In this document: piece after piece, positions 1 to 5,456 of the stretch | Numbering within the stretch: the first letter of the stretch is position 1 | Layout of the letters: every line of letters begins with the position of its first letter | NCBI GenBank assembly: GCA_028284565.1 | Contig: JANQRM010000504.1 | Location: 1 to 5,456 of the forward strand | Direction of reading: 5' to 3' | DNA from: Anaerolineae bacterium | GTDB taxonomy: Bacteria; Chloroflexota; Anaerolineae; Aggregatilineales; Phototrophicaceae | Length of the DNA: 5,456 bases | Made by a program: the position numbers and the translations under genes | Notes under the pieces: generated by a model | Databases searched by the model: none | What the model was told of the DNA's origin: nothing | The model's input: the letters and a program-made list of their open reading frames with translations, nothing else

Positions 1-104
1 TTGGCTTGCCCTTGATTGCGGAAGCACGTCATCGTGACATTCGCACATTATTACCCGCAAGTGCGGTGGCTCGGCTGGAAGCCATTAACGAGGGAGTCAA
101 CTAA
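1..104 (+). CDS. C-terminal fragment of an upstream gene, probably a metal transporter permease or its regulator domain (partial)
   Basis: Only the frame beginning at base 3 is open; it gives about 33 residues and ends at TAA (102-104). The other two plus-strand frames stop within the first 40 bases. The stop overlaps the ATG of the next gene (TAATG), so the two genes are almost certainly co-transcribed and translationally coupled. The fragment begins GLPLIAEARHRD and ends in a charged helix-like stretch. The Gly-Leu followed by an alanine-containing helix resembles the end of the winged-helix domain of the next gene, where an LTPRGL motif is followed by a similar helix. I infer that this could be the tail of a TroC-like permease with its own winged helix, or of a DtxR-type regulator. 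The piece is too short to assign firmly. Confidence 0.6.
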   Translation, partial: GLPLIAEARHRDIRTLLPASAVARLEAINEGVN

Positions 105-1633
105 TGCAACTCATTGAACAAGCCATTATCTCCCTTCTGTTAAATTTTGTATCCATCGAACAACTGAACACGTTTTTCAGTGACCCACAGAATGTTGCTA
201 TTGTTGTTGGCGTCTTAGTGTCAGTATCTGGCGCAATTTTGGGAACATTCCTGCTCCTCCGTAAACTCTCTATGACAAGTGATGCTATTAGCCATACGGT
301 GTTATTGGGCATTGTGGTCGCTTTTATCATCATGGTGAGTGTCTTCGGTTTAGAACCAGATATTTCTTCACCATGGTTGATACTCGGTGCGGCGGCGGCA
401 GGTGTGGTGACGGTCATTTTAACAGAGATAATTCAACGCTCTAATTTGGTCAAAGCGGATGCATCGCTGGGTTTAGCTTTTCCCTTCCTCTTTGCGATTG
501 CAATCATTCTCATCTCCAAATCTCTGGATAATGTCCATCTCGATGAAGATGCGGTCATGGTGGGAGAAATCGGTGTGGCATGGGCAAATACGAATAGTTA
601 TTGTTATGACAATTGCGATGACCTCATCATCACACCTGACCATCCACTCGCACAAAGTGGAAGACAATGTATCAATTGTGCCAGTGAAGATATTAGCCCC
701 CGTTCCCCCGATGCCATCTTTGAAGACATCTGCAGTAATTGTGGCACGTACACCGCCGCTGAAGCATGGCGTGACCGACTGATTGATGAACCACCTGTGC
801 TTGTTTTTTTCCCGAAAGCTGTCAGTGTGTTGTTAGCAACCACGCTCATCAATATCGGCTTCGTGACCCTGCTCTACAAAGAACTCAAAATCTCCACGTT
901 TGATAGTGCTTTAGCCTCGACTTTGGGATTTCATCCAGCCTTTTTGCATTATGGCTTGATGATTATGGTCAGTGTCACAGCGGTTGCGGCGTTTGATGCT
1001 GTTGGCTCCGTCTTAGTCGTTGCCTTTTTCGTGATACCACCTGCAACAGCCTACTTGCTTACAGACCGCCTTGCGTGGATGTTCCTGATCAGTCCCTTTT
1101 TGGGTGGAATTGCAACCGTACTCGGCTATGACTTGGCACGGGGGAATTTTCTTGGCTTTGAAGTCAACCGCCTACTCGAACTTCTTGATAACACCATTGG
1201 CTTAAATGGCTATACGGATTGGAACACATCCATCTCTGCCTCCATGGTGATGATGATGTTCTTCATCTTTTTGGTCGTATGGATTGTCTCGCCACGCTAT
1301 GGACTTGTCTCGACCTTGTTACGTCGTCGTTGGCAACGCCAAGCCTTTGCCACACAGTTGTTGATGGGGCATCTTTATCATCATGAAGGTGAACCCGACG
1401 AAGACCGCGAACTCGCCATTGCGACTCTCCATGAGCATCTCAACTGGACACCTGCTTATCTTCAACGAATTTTGCTTCGCGCGCGGGCATTGAATTTGGT
1501 CAAAATCGAAAATAACTTAGTCTATCTGACTCCGCGTGGCCTCAAGCAAGCCACTGATTTCATGGCAGAGAATTTGGTGGGGGATAACGAATCTCGCTAT
1601 AAATCACAAGTCCCGCCAAAGATTGCAACCTAA
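104..1633 (+). CDS. Metal ABC transporter permease (TroD/ZnuB/MntB family) with cysteine-rich insertion and C-terminal winged-helix domain
   Basis: This is the membrane subunit of a manganese, zinc or iron importer, and would work with an ATPase and a metal-binding lipoprotein not seen here. About eight hydrophobic segments are visible (near residues 31-53, 62-83, 91-110, 121-140, 239-258, 285-310, 325-343, 378-397). The family motif SDAISH (59-64) supplies the Asp and His expected at the metal path, and KELKISTFD (259-267) begins the cytoplasmic loop that contacts the ATPase. Two parts are extra. Residues about 160-237 form a hydrophilic insertion with Cys167, 171, 189, 192, 210 and 213 (CX3C and two CX2C pairs). 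Residues about 411-490 look like a DtxR/MarR-type winged helix ending in LTPRGL. At 509 residues it is far longer than the usual 270-300. The start at 104 has AGGGAG (91-96) seven bases upstream and overlaps the previous stop. Family assignment is strong; the metal is not determined. Confidence 0.9.
   Translation: MQLIEQAIISLLLNFVSIEQLNTFFSDPQNVAIVVGVLVSVSGAILGTFLLLRKLSMTSDAISHTVLLGIVVAFIIMVSVFGLEPDISSPWLILGAAAAGVVTVILTEIIQRSNLVKADASLGLAFPFLFAIAIILISKSLDNVHLDEDAVMVGEIGVAWANTNSYCYDNCDDLIITPDHPLAQSGRQCINCASEDISPRSPDAIFEDICSNCGTYTAAEAWRDRLIDEPPVLVFFPKAVSVLLATTLINIGFVTLLYKELKISTFDSALASTLGFHPAFLHYGLMIMVSVTAVAAFDAVGSVLVVAFFVIPPATAYLLTDRLAWMFLISPFLGGIATVLGYDLARGNFLGFEVNRLLELLDNTIGLNGYTDWNTSISASMVMMMFFIFLVVWIVSPRYGLVSTLLRRRWQRQAFATQLLMGHLYHHEGEPDEDRELAIATLHEHLNWTPAYLQRILLRARALNLVKIENNLVYLTPRGLKQATDFMAENLVGDNESRYKSQVPPKIAT
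584..814 (+). other. Cysteine-rich insertion domain inside the metal permease
   Basis: Residues about 161-237 of the permease interrupt the normal family fold, between the membrane segment ending near 140 and the one starting near 239. The segment is hydrophilic and has six cysteines arranged CX3C, CX2C, CX2C, with intervals suggesting a zinc-ribbon or similar metal cluster; disulfide pairs are also possible. Because the following membrane segment runs into the conserved cytoplasmic KELK loop, the insertion should sit on the outer face. Function is inferred: metal capture, sensing or docking of the binding protein. Confidence 0.6.
1334..1573 (+). other. Winged-helix (DtxR/MntR-like) domain at the C-terminus of the permease
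   Basis: Residues about 411-490 follow a basic stretch (RRRW) after the last membrane segment, so they lie in the cytoplasm. The order fits a winged helix: a first helix (QLLMGHLYHHEG), a helix-turn-helix (IATLHEHLNWTPAYLQRILL), a wing (LVKIENNLVYLTPRGL) and a closing helix. This resembles the N-terminal DNA-binding part of DtxR/MntR regulators. Their metal-binding dimerisation domain is absent. Whether it binds DNA while tethered to the membrane, or now only regulates transport, cannot be told from sequence. Confidence 0.6.
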
Positions 1634-1641
1634 GCGGGACT
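1609..1641. terminator. Candidate bidirectional terminator hairpin between convergent genes
   Basis: AGTCCCGC (1609-1616) and GCGGGACT (1634-1641) are perfect 8-base complements with a 17-base loop that contains the permease stop codon. It lies where the permease gene and the E2 gene converge, only 31 bases apart. The GC-rich stem and the position suit a terminator for both strands. The loop is long, and the T-tracts on both sides are poor (ataatttgtgctt on the plus side), so factor-independent function is uncertain. Confidence 0.45.
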
Positions 1642-1664
1642 GGATAATTTGTGCTTGTAGATGA

Positions 1665-2984
1665 TTACGACCAGTTTTCGAGCGTATTCTTCATACTCAT
1701 CAAGAAGTTGTCGCCTGTTGCACCATCAATCACGCGATGGTCAAAGGTCAATGACAGATAACAGCAGGGACGAATGGCAATCGCATCATTGATGACTTTC
1801 ACGCGCTTTTCAATGATTCCGACACCCAGTATCGCCACTTGTGGTTGATTGATAATTGGTGTTGCCACCAAGCTACCACTCACACCATGATTCGTAATTG
1901 TAAATGTCCCACCTTGCACTTCATCGGGATTTAGTTGACGATTGCGCGCGCGGTCTGCCAAATCATTGACTTGACGTGCCAATCCCGTAAGATTGAAATC
2001 TTGAGCATTGCGAATCACAGGGACTATCAAGCCATCATCAATCGCCACTGCCACGCCGACATTTGCTGAATGATGCAGATAAATCCCATCGTCTGTCCAT
2101 TGCGAATTCACATAAGGATACTGTTGCAAGGCAATTGCACTGGCTTGGACAAAGTAGGGGGTTAAGGTGAGTTTCACACCTTGCTTTGCCAATTGTTCTT
2201 TGGTTTGCTTCCTATGCTTTAGCACCGCTGACATATCGACTTCAAATACAGTGGTCACATGTGGAGAAATCTGTAACTTACTCCGCACCATATGGTCTGC
2301 AATTGAGCGACGAATCGGGCTAATATCGACAAGTTCTCCTGCGACATCTTGTGGAACAGGTGCAAGCTGTGTTATGGGCTTCGGCTTAGATTCAGGTTCA
2401 GCTTTCGTTTCGGAAGGCGCATCGACTCCATATTCCACTGTTGGCTTGAATAGGTCACCATCAACAGGTTGGTCGTAAGCAGGGATAGCTGTTGTATCCG
2501 TAGTCTCCTGCTTTTCGAGAAATGCGACCACATCCTTCTTTGTAATCCGCCCATTCCGTCCACTGCCATCTATCTGTGACAGGTCAAGGCGATGCTCTTG
2601 TGCCATCCGTGCGACGACAGGGGTGATATTTGGACCTTGTTGCGATACGGTCGATTTGGTTGCAGGGGTTGTACTTGTTTTCTCATGATTGCCGTTCATT
2701 GTCGCAACCGCTTGAGGCGTATCATCACCATCTACCATGTCATTTGCGTCACCGATGACTCCCAGCACAACACCTGAATCGACGGTTTCACCCTCATCCA
2801 CATAGATAGCCAGTAACGTACCACCCGCAGGCGAGGGAATTTCCGTATCCACCTTATCCGTAATCACCCGAACAATTGGCTCAAATTCATCAATCGAATC
2901 CCCAATTTGTTTCAGCCATTCGCCGACTGTTCCATCGACCACGCTTTCACCCAACTGAGGCATGATAATTTTGGTTTTCATCAT
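1665..2984 (-). CDS. Dihydrolipoamide acyltransferase, E2 of a 2-oxo acid dehydrogenase complex (branched-chain-like)
   Basis: This is the core enzyme of the complex: it receives the acyl group from E1 on a swinging lipoyl arm and transfers it to CoA. There is one N-terminal lipoyl domain (about 3-78) with the lipoyl lysine in TDKVDTE at Lys44. A flexible Thr/Ser/Asp-rich linker follows, then a peripheral subunit-binding domain (about 119-156, with TPVVARMAQEH and GSGRNGRITKKDV), which docks E1 or E3. A second Pro/Glu/Lys-rich linker leads to the acyltransferase domain (about 217-439). The catalytic His416 and Asp420 lie in LTFDHRVIDGA. The length of 439 residues is normal for a single-lipoyl E2. 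TITNHGVSGS followed by ATPIINQPQVAILG is a strong family mark but does not fix the substrate. It is last in the E1-alpha, E1-beta, E2 operon, starting six bases after the E1-beta stop. There are tandem ATG codons; the second (2981) is better spaced from AGGAGG. No E3 gene follows. Confidence 0.93.
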   Translation of the reverse strand: MMKTKIIMPQLGESVVDGTVGEWLKQIGDSIDEFEPIVRVITDKVDTEIPSPAGGTLLAIYVDEGETVDSGVVLGVIGDANDMVDGDDTPQAVATMNGNHEKTSTTPATKSTVSQQGPNITPVVARMAQEHRLDLSQIDGSGRNGRITKKDVVAFLEKQETTDTTAIPAYDQPVDGDLFKPTVEYGVDAPSETKAEPESKPKPITQLAPVPQDVAGELVDISPIRRSIADHMVRSKLQISPHVTTVFEVDMSAVLKHRKQTKEQLAKQGVKLTLTPYFVQASAIALQQYPYVNSQWTDDGIYLHHSANVGVAVAIDDGLIVPVIRNAQDFNLTGLARQVNDLADRARNRQLNPDEVQGGTFTITNHGVSGSLVATPIINQPQVAILGVGIIEKRVKVINDAIAIRPCCYLSLTFDHRVIDGATGDNFLMSMKNTLENWS

Positions 2985-2992
2985 TCCTCCTA
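2985..2992 (-). promoter_or_regulatory. Ribosome binding site of E2 overlapping the E1-beta stop
   Basis: On the minus strand the sequence TAGGAGGA (2992-2985) contains both the E1-beta stop TAG and a full AGGAGG Shine-Dalgarno, followed by ATGATG. The first ATG (2984) is only one base from AGGAGG and the second (2981) is four bases away, so ribosomes probably start at the second. The layout implies translational coupling between E1-beta and E2. Confidence 0.75.
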
Positions 2993-3976
2993 ATAGCCTG
3001 CAATATCGCGGATTGCATCGGTGATCTTATCAGGATTGGGCATGAAATATTCTTGCATCGGATGGCTATAGGGCATACTTGGCACATCTGGTCCGGCTAG
3101 ACGCTTAATCGGACCATCCATATACTCAAAGCCTTCATCGGATAATATCGCTGACACTTCCGCACCATAACCCATCGTCAAGTTATCTTCATGCACGATT
3201 AGAGCTTTACCTGTCTTCTTGAAGGAGCTCAGAATCGCATCTTTATCGACAGGTAGTAGTGTTCGTAAGTCAATAACCTCGACATCCAGTCCATCTTCTT
3301 GCGCCACTCTTTCTGCGGCAATTGTGCTATAGTGTGCCATCATCCCATAGGCATAAACCGATAAATCTGTTCCTTCGCGTGCAACTCGTGCAGGACCAAT
3401 TGGTACCGTGTAGTCTGTATCAGGAACATCTCCTTTAATCGCACGATACCCTTTCTTCGGCTCAAAGAACATCACCGGATTGGGATCACGTACCGCACTC
3501 TTGAGCAAACCTTTGGCATCATGAGGGGTTGATGGAATGACGATTTTCAATCCCGGAATATGAGCGAAGAGTGCTTCCACACTCTGGCTGTGATAGAGAC
3601 CACCGCCGATACCTCCCCCGTAGGGCGCACGAATGACCATCGGAACATTCCATGTCCCATTCGAGCGATAATAGAGTTTCGCTGCTTCATTGACAATTTG
3701 ATTGAAAGCTGGATGAATAAAATCTGCAAACTGAATCTCACATATCGGGCGTAAATCCGCTAAAGCAGACCCAATTCCGACTGCAACAATCGACAATTCG
3801 GCAAGGGGCGCATCCACAATCCGCATTTCGCCATACTTCTCATAGAGTCCCATTGTCGCCCGAAAAACTCCCCCTCTTGGACCTATATCCTCACCAGTGA
3901 TAAAGACACGTGGGTCACGTTCTAACTCTTCATCCATTGCCTCAGTTAAGGCTTGAATTAGGGTCATCTCTGCCAT
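2990..3976 (-). CDS. 2-oxo acid dehydrogenase E1 component, beta subunit (branched-chain type)
   Basis: This is the beta half of the thiamine-diphosphate-dependent E1 heterotetramer that decarboxylates a 2-oxo acid and acylates the lipoyl group of E2. The 328-residue length matches the family (about 325). Visible marks are GEDIG (28-32, with Glu29 expected to contact the thiamine ring), VDAPLAE ending at Glu60, QFADFIHPA (82-90), the GGLYHSQS loop (125-132) with His129, and the C-terminal transketolase-like region with HEDN (262-265). FFEPKKGYR (170-178) and the following IKGDVP resemble branched-chain E1-beta (Bkd type) rather than pyruvate E1-beta, which usually has an LEN-type segment there. 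The start follows the E1-alpha stop by two bases, with GGAGG (3991-3987) ten bases upstream. The enzyme class is secure; substrate choice is an inference and pyruvate use cannot be excluded. Confidence 0.93.
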   Translation of the reverse strand: MAEMTLIQALTEAMDEELERDPRVFITGEDIGPRGGVFRATMGLYEKYGEMRIVDAPLAELSIVAVGIGSALADLRPICEIQFADFIHPAFNQIVNEAAKLYYRSNGTWNVPMVIRAPYGGGIGGGLYHSQSVEALFAHIPGLKIVIPSTPHDAKGLLKSAVRDPNPVMFFEPKKGYRAIKGDVPDTDYTVPIGPARVAREGTDLSVYAYGMMAHYSTIAAERVAQEDGLDVEVIDLRTLLPVDKDAILSSFKKTGKALIVHEDNLTMGYGAEVSAILSDEGFEYMDGPIKRLAGPDVPSMPYSHPMQEYFMPNPDKITDAIRDIAGY

Positions 3977-3978
3977 CT

Positions 3979-5022
3979 TTAGACAGCCTCCACAGGTGCG
4001 TAGACATCACCAATCGCGGCTTCAGCAGGCGGGAAGTCAGCCTTCTCAGCCGTCCGATGAGCATCATCGACCATATCTTTGGCTTTTTCTTCGTATGCAT
4101 CCAAAATCTGGTCGGTCAAAATTCCACTTTCCATCAATTGCGCTTGGAAATTCACCAGCGGGTCTTTCTTGCGATATTCTTCGACTTCTTCACGAGTACG
4201 ATAGCTTCGATCATCATCATCGGATGAATGTGGGGTGAGGCGATAGGTTTTTGCTTCGACTAGAGTTGCACCTTCACCTGCGTAGGCAACCTCAACAGCC
4301 GTTCGCATGGCATTATAAGTATCAAACATATCGAAACCGTCTGCAACAATGCCCTTAACGCCGTAGGCACTCGCACGGTCAGCCACATTTGAGACTGCCA
4401 TTTGCTGGTCTTGACGCATCGAAATGGAATACTGATTATTCTGAACCAAGCAAATCATGGGCAACTCATGCACACCAGCCCAGTTCATGCCCTCATGCCA
4501 CTCCCCTTGACTGGTCGAACCTTCGCCTAAACAGGTCAAGGTGAGGCGGGGTTGCGTTTCATCATTCGCTTCTTGTAATCCATTTGCCAAACGATATTTA
4601 ATGGCAAACGCGGCTCCAGCGGCTTGAGGAACTTGTGTCGCCACCACTGATGATCCACTGACAAGATTAAAGGGCTTATGTCCAAAGTGGCTTGGCATCT
4701 GACGTGCGCCACTGGTAATTTCACCTTGCTTACCAAACAAGCTAACCATGAAATTCTCTGGGGTAAAGCCAATGGCTAAACTCAGAGGTAAATCGCGATA
4801 ATAGGGGAAGACATAATCTATCCGGCGGTTAATGGCAAACGCGGCAGCAATTTGAAGGGCTTCATGGCCAATAGCAGATACATGAAAGGCAATCTTTCCT
4901 TGACGATGCAAAACCCATGCACGTTCATCCACGCGCCGACTGAGTAGCATAAACCAAAACATTTCAAGCAGTGTATCAGCAGATAACTTTTCCGCATACT
5001 GCTCGACGGCTGGCATAGCCAT
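3979..5022 (-). CDS. 2-oxo acid dehydrogenase E1 component, alpha subunit (branched-chain type)
   Basis: This is the alpha half of E1 and holds the thiamine diphosphate and Mg binding fold. The 347-residue protein shows LSRRVDER (27-34), SAIGHEAL (49-56), GARQMPSHFGH (105-115), the cofactor motif from GEGSTSQGEWHEG (166-178) to QNNQYSIS (194-201), and the loop PHSSDDDDRSYR (264-275). The last loop is characteristic of branched-chain E1-alpha, whereas pyruvate E1-alpha normally has HSMSDPG there. The cofactor motif reads GEG instead of the usual GDG, placing Glu167 at the normal Asp metal ligand; this is a conservative change in an otherwise intact enzyme. The start at 5022 has AAGGAG (5036-5031) eight bases upstream. 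It is the first gene of the operon, and E1-beta begins two bases after its stop. An alternative reading is a generic acyl-transferring E1 of unknown substrate. Confidence 0.93.
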   Translation of the reverse strand: MAMPAVEQYAEKLSADTLLEMFWFMLLSRRVDERAWVLHRQGKIAFHVSAIGHEALQIAAAFAINRRIDYVFPYYRDLPLSLAIGFTPENFMVSLFGKQGEITSGARQMPSHFGHKPFNLVSGSSVVATQVPQAAGAAFAIKYRLANGLQEANDETQPRLTLTCLGEGSTSQGEWHEGMNWAGVHELPMICLVQNNQYSISMRQDQQMAVSNVADRASAYGVKGIVADGFDMFDTYNAMRTAVEVAYAGEGATLVEAKTYRLTPHSSDDDDRSYRTREEVEEYRKKDPLVNFQAQLMESGILTDQILDAYEEKAKDMVDDAHRTAEKADFPPAEAAIGDVYAPVEAV

Positions 5023-5086
5023 AGAGATAGCTCCTTATGATTTTTCATTAAAGTTGCAAAAATAACGAATAAAATCAAGTCTTTTG

Positions 5087-5120
5087 TGCAAATTGTATCA
5101 TTAATATTGAATAATTTGCA
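5087..5120. repeat. Inverted repeat TGCAAATT-N18-AATTTGCA, candidate operator
   Basis: TGCAAATT (5087-5094) and AATTTGCA (5113-5120) are perfect 8-base inverted copies, centred 26 bases apart. They lie over the candidate dehydrogenase promoter (5092-5100). The wide spacing suits two dimer half-sites or a pair of sites rather than a hairpin. A repressor or activator site is inferred from position only. Confidence 0.4.
5092..5100 (-). promoter_or_regulatory. Candidate extended -10 promoter element of the dehydrogenase operon
   Basis: On the minus strand TGATACAAT (5100-5092) matches an extended -10 (TGn plus TACAAT, five of six to TATAAT). It would give a leader of roughly 60 bases before the E1-alpha start at 5022. 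The -35 position holds only a weak match (TGCAAA, 17 bases upstream). AT-rich DNA gives such matches by chance, so this is tentative. Confidence 0.3.
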
Positions 5121-5173
5121 TAATGACTGAATAAAATTCTGATCTTACCTTGTTTGTTATTGTAATACATCCA

Positions 5174-5202
5174 AGTCTCATAGATGACAAAGATTTGAGA
5201 CT
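5174..5202. repeat. Inverted repeat AGTCTCA-N15-TGAGACT
   Basis: AGTCTCA (5174-5180) and TGAGACT (5196-5202) are perfect 7-base inverted copies with centres 22 bases apart, close to two helical turns. The repeat lies mid-way in the divergent intergenic region, so it could be a dimeric regulator site acting on either promoter. No T-tract follows, which argues against a terminator. Confidence 0.35.
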
Positions 5203-5250
5203 AAAGTAAACTCTTAATCCTTAAAACATACTTCCATACTTATCTTTCAA

Positions 5251-5256
5251 TATAAT
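5251..5256 (+). promoter_or_regulatory. Candidate -10 element for the transporter-like gene
   Basis: A perfect TATAAT lies about 84 bases before the ATG at 5340. No good -35 box is found at 16-18 bases upstream, so an activator would be needed or the match is chance. TTGCAAAA (5267-5274) lies at or just after the expected transcription start, where a repressor could act. Confidence 0.25.
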
Positions 5257-5339
5257 CAATAAATCATTGCAAAATCCGTCTAAAGCCCTGCAAAAACTCT
5301 CAATTCTCGTCGAGATAGCCATCTAAAGGAAAATTATCC

Positions 5340-5456
5340 ATGCTCAGAACACCACTCCTTGTTCGTCGCTCACCTGTGTTCTATGGATTCATCGTTTGGA
5401 TTGTGGCAACTGTGGGTATCATTGCGTCTTCTCCGGGACAAAGTTACTCCGTATCC
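5340..5456 (+). CDS. N-terminus of a probable major facilitator superfamily transporter (partial)
   Basis: An open frame begins at ATG 5340 and runs off the window after 39 codons. AAAGGA (5325-5330) lies nine bases before it, a good ribosome binding site. The product has a basic N-terminus (LLVRRSP), then FYGFIVWIVATVGIIASS (14-31), a hydrophobic first membrane helix, and then PGQSYSVS. The aromatic-Tyr-Gly start of helix 1 followed by SPGQSY resembles the opening of MFS carriers of the monocarboxylate or oxalate/formate antiporter sort. It is divergent from the dehydrogenase operon, which would suit uptake of an organic acid or related substrate. With only 39 residues visible, the family call is moderate and the substrate unknown. 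Confidence 0.6.
   Translation, partial: MLRTPLLVRRSPVFYGFIVWIVATVGIIASSPGQSYSVS

Larger units (their letters stand above)
5023..5339. promoter_or_regulatory. AT-rich divergent regulatory region between the dehydrogenase operon and a transporter gene
   Basis: This 317-base stretch contains no convincing gene. It is clearly richer in A and T than the flanking genes and must hold the promoters for E1-alpha (minus strand) and the transporter-like gene (plus strand). It contains the word TGCAAA at 5055, 5087, 5268 and 5289, and its complement at 5115-5120. It also holds two inverted repeats and a nine-base direct repeat GAATAAAAT (5067-5075 and 5129-5137). No riboswitch or known RNA fold was recognised. 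Confidence 0.7.

Noticed and set aside
97..417. Open frame on the minus strand within the permease gene, and a similar plus-strand frame at 492-782
   Set aside because: Both overlap the well-supported permease frame, have no ribosome binding site of note and give low-complexity or unrecognisable products. They are shadows.
584..814. Cysteine-rich segment considered as a frameshift or a foreign insertion in the permease
   Set aside because: The reading frame stays open, both flanks are in frame with intact family motifs, and the base composition does not change sharply. It looks like a genuine domain.
2167..2777. Plus-strand open frames opposite the E2 gene
   Set aside because: They are antisense to a full-length, motif-complete E2 and their products show no family features.
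3547..4238. Short open frames on both strands over E1-beta and E1-alpha
   Set aside because: They overlap intact E1 genes in other frames and lack their own start signals.
4818..5078. Minus-strand frame starting upstream of E1-alpha at 5078
   Set aside because: It runs in a different frame across the E1-alpha start. Its product is not recognisable, whereas E1-alpha has a good ribosome binding site and complete motifs.
5023..5339. Riboswitch, small RNA or CRISPR-like array in the divergent intergenic region
   Set aside because: The repeats are too short and irregular for CRISPR, no GC-rich helical core or terminator hairpin is visible, and no known riboswitch motif was recognised.

Overview
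The window is ordinary bacterial chromosome with moderate base composition, short intergenic gaps and Shine-Dalgarno sites in front of most genes. There are no transposases, phage genes, CRISPR arrays or RNA genes that I can recognise. The style of the proteins (a TroD-like permease with a fused winged helix, and a separate E1-alpha, E1-beta and E2 of branched-chain type) would fit a Chloroflexota-like or similar deep-branching bacterium. That is an impression only; nothing here fixes the taxonomy.

Left part, plus strand (1 to 1633). The last codons of one gene overlap the start of a 509-residue metal ABC transporter permease of the ABC-3 (TroC/TroD, ZnuB, MntB) family. The permease carries two extra modules. 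One is a cysteine-rich insertion with six cysteines, predicted to lie outside the membrane. The other is a C-terminal cytoplasmic winged-helix domain like the DNA-binding half of DtxR/MntR regulators. The upstream fragment may be the tail of a similarly built partner permease. The unit probably imports Mn, Zn or Fe.

Centre and right, minus strand (5022 down to 1665). A tight operon encodes E1-alpha, E1-beta and the lipoyl-bearing E2 of a thiamine-diphosphate-dependent 2-oxo acid dehydrogenase complex. Residue signatures favour the branched-chain 2-oxo acid type over pyruvate dehydrogenase. E1-alpha and E1-beta form the decarboxylase, E2 takes the acyl group on its lipoyl lysine and passes it to CoA, and E3 (dihydrolipoamide dehydrogenase) must come from elsewhere because it is not in the window. 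The operon converges on the permease gene, and a hairpin spanning the permease stop codon lies between them.

Right end (5023 to 5456). An AT-rich divergent intergenic region of 317 bases separates the dehydrogenase operon from the start of a plus-strand gene that looks like a major facilitator transporter. It holds a candidate promoter for each direction, several copies of a TGCAAA word, one pair forming an inverted repeat over the dehydrogenase promoter candidate, and a second inverted repeat. This suggests, without proof, shared control of the dehydrogenase and the transporter.

I do not see a wholly new system. The most unusual item is the double elaboration of the metal permease: an outside cysteine cluster plus an inside DNA-binding-like domain in one polypeptide.
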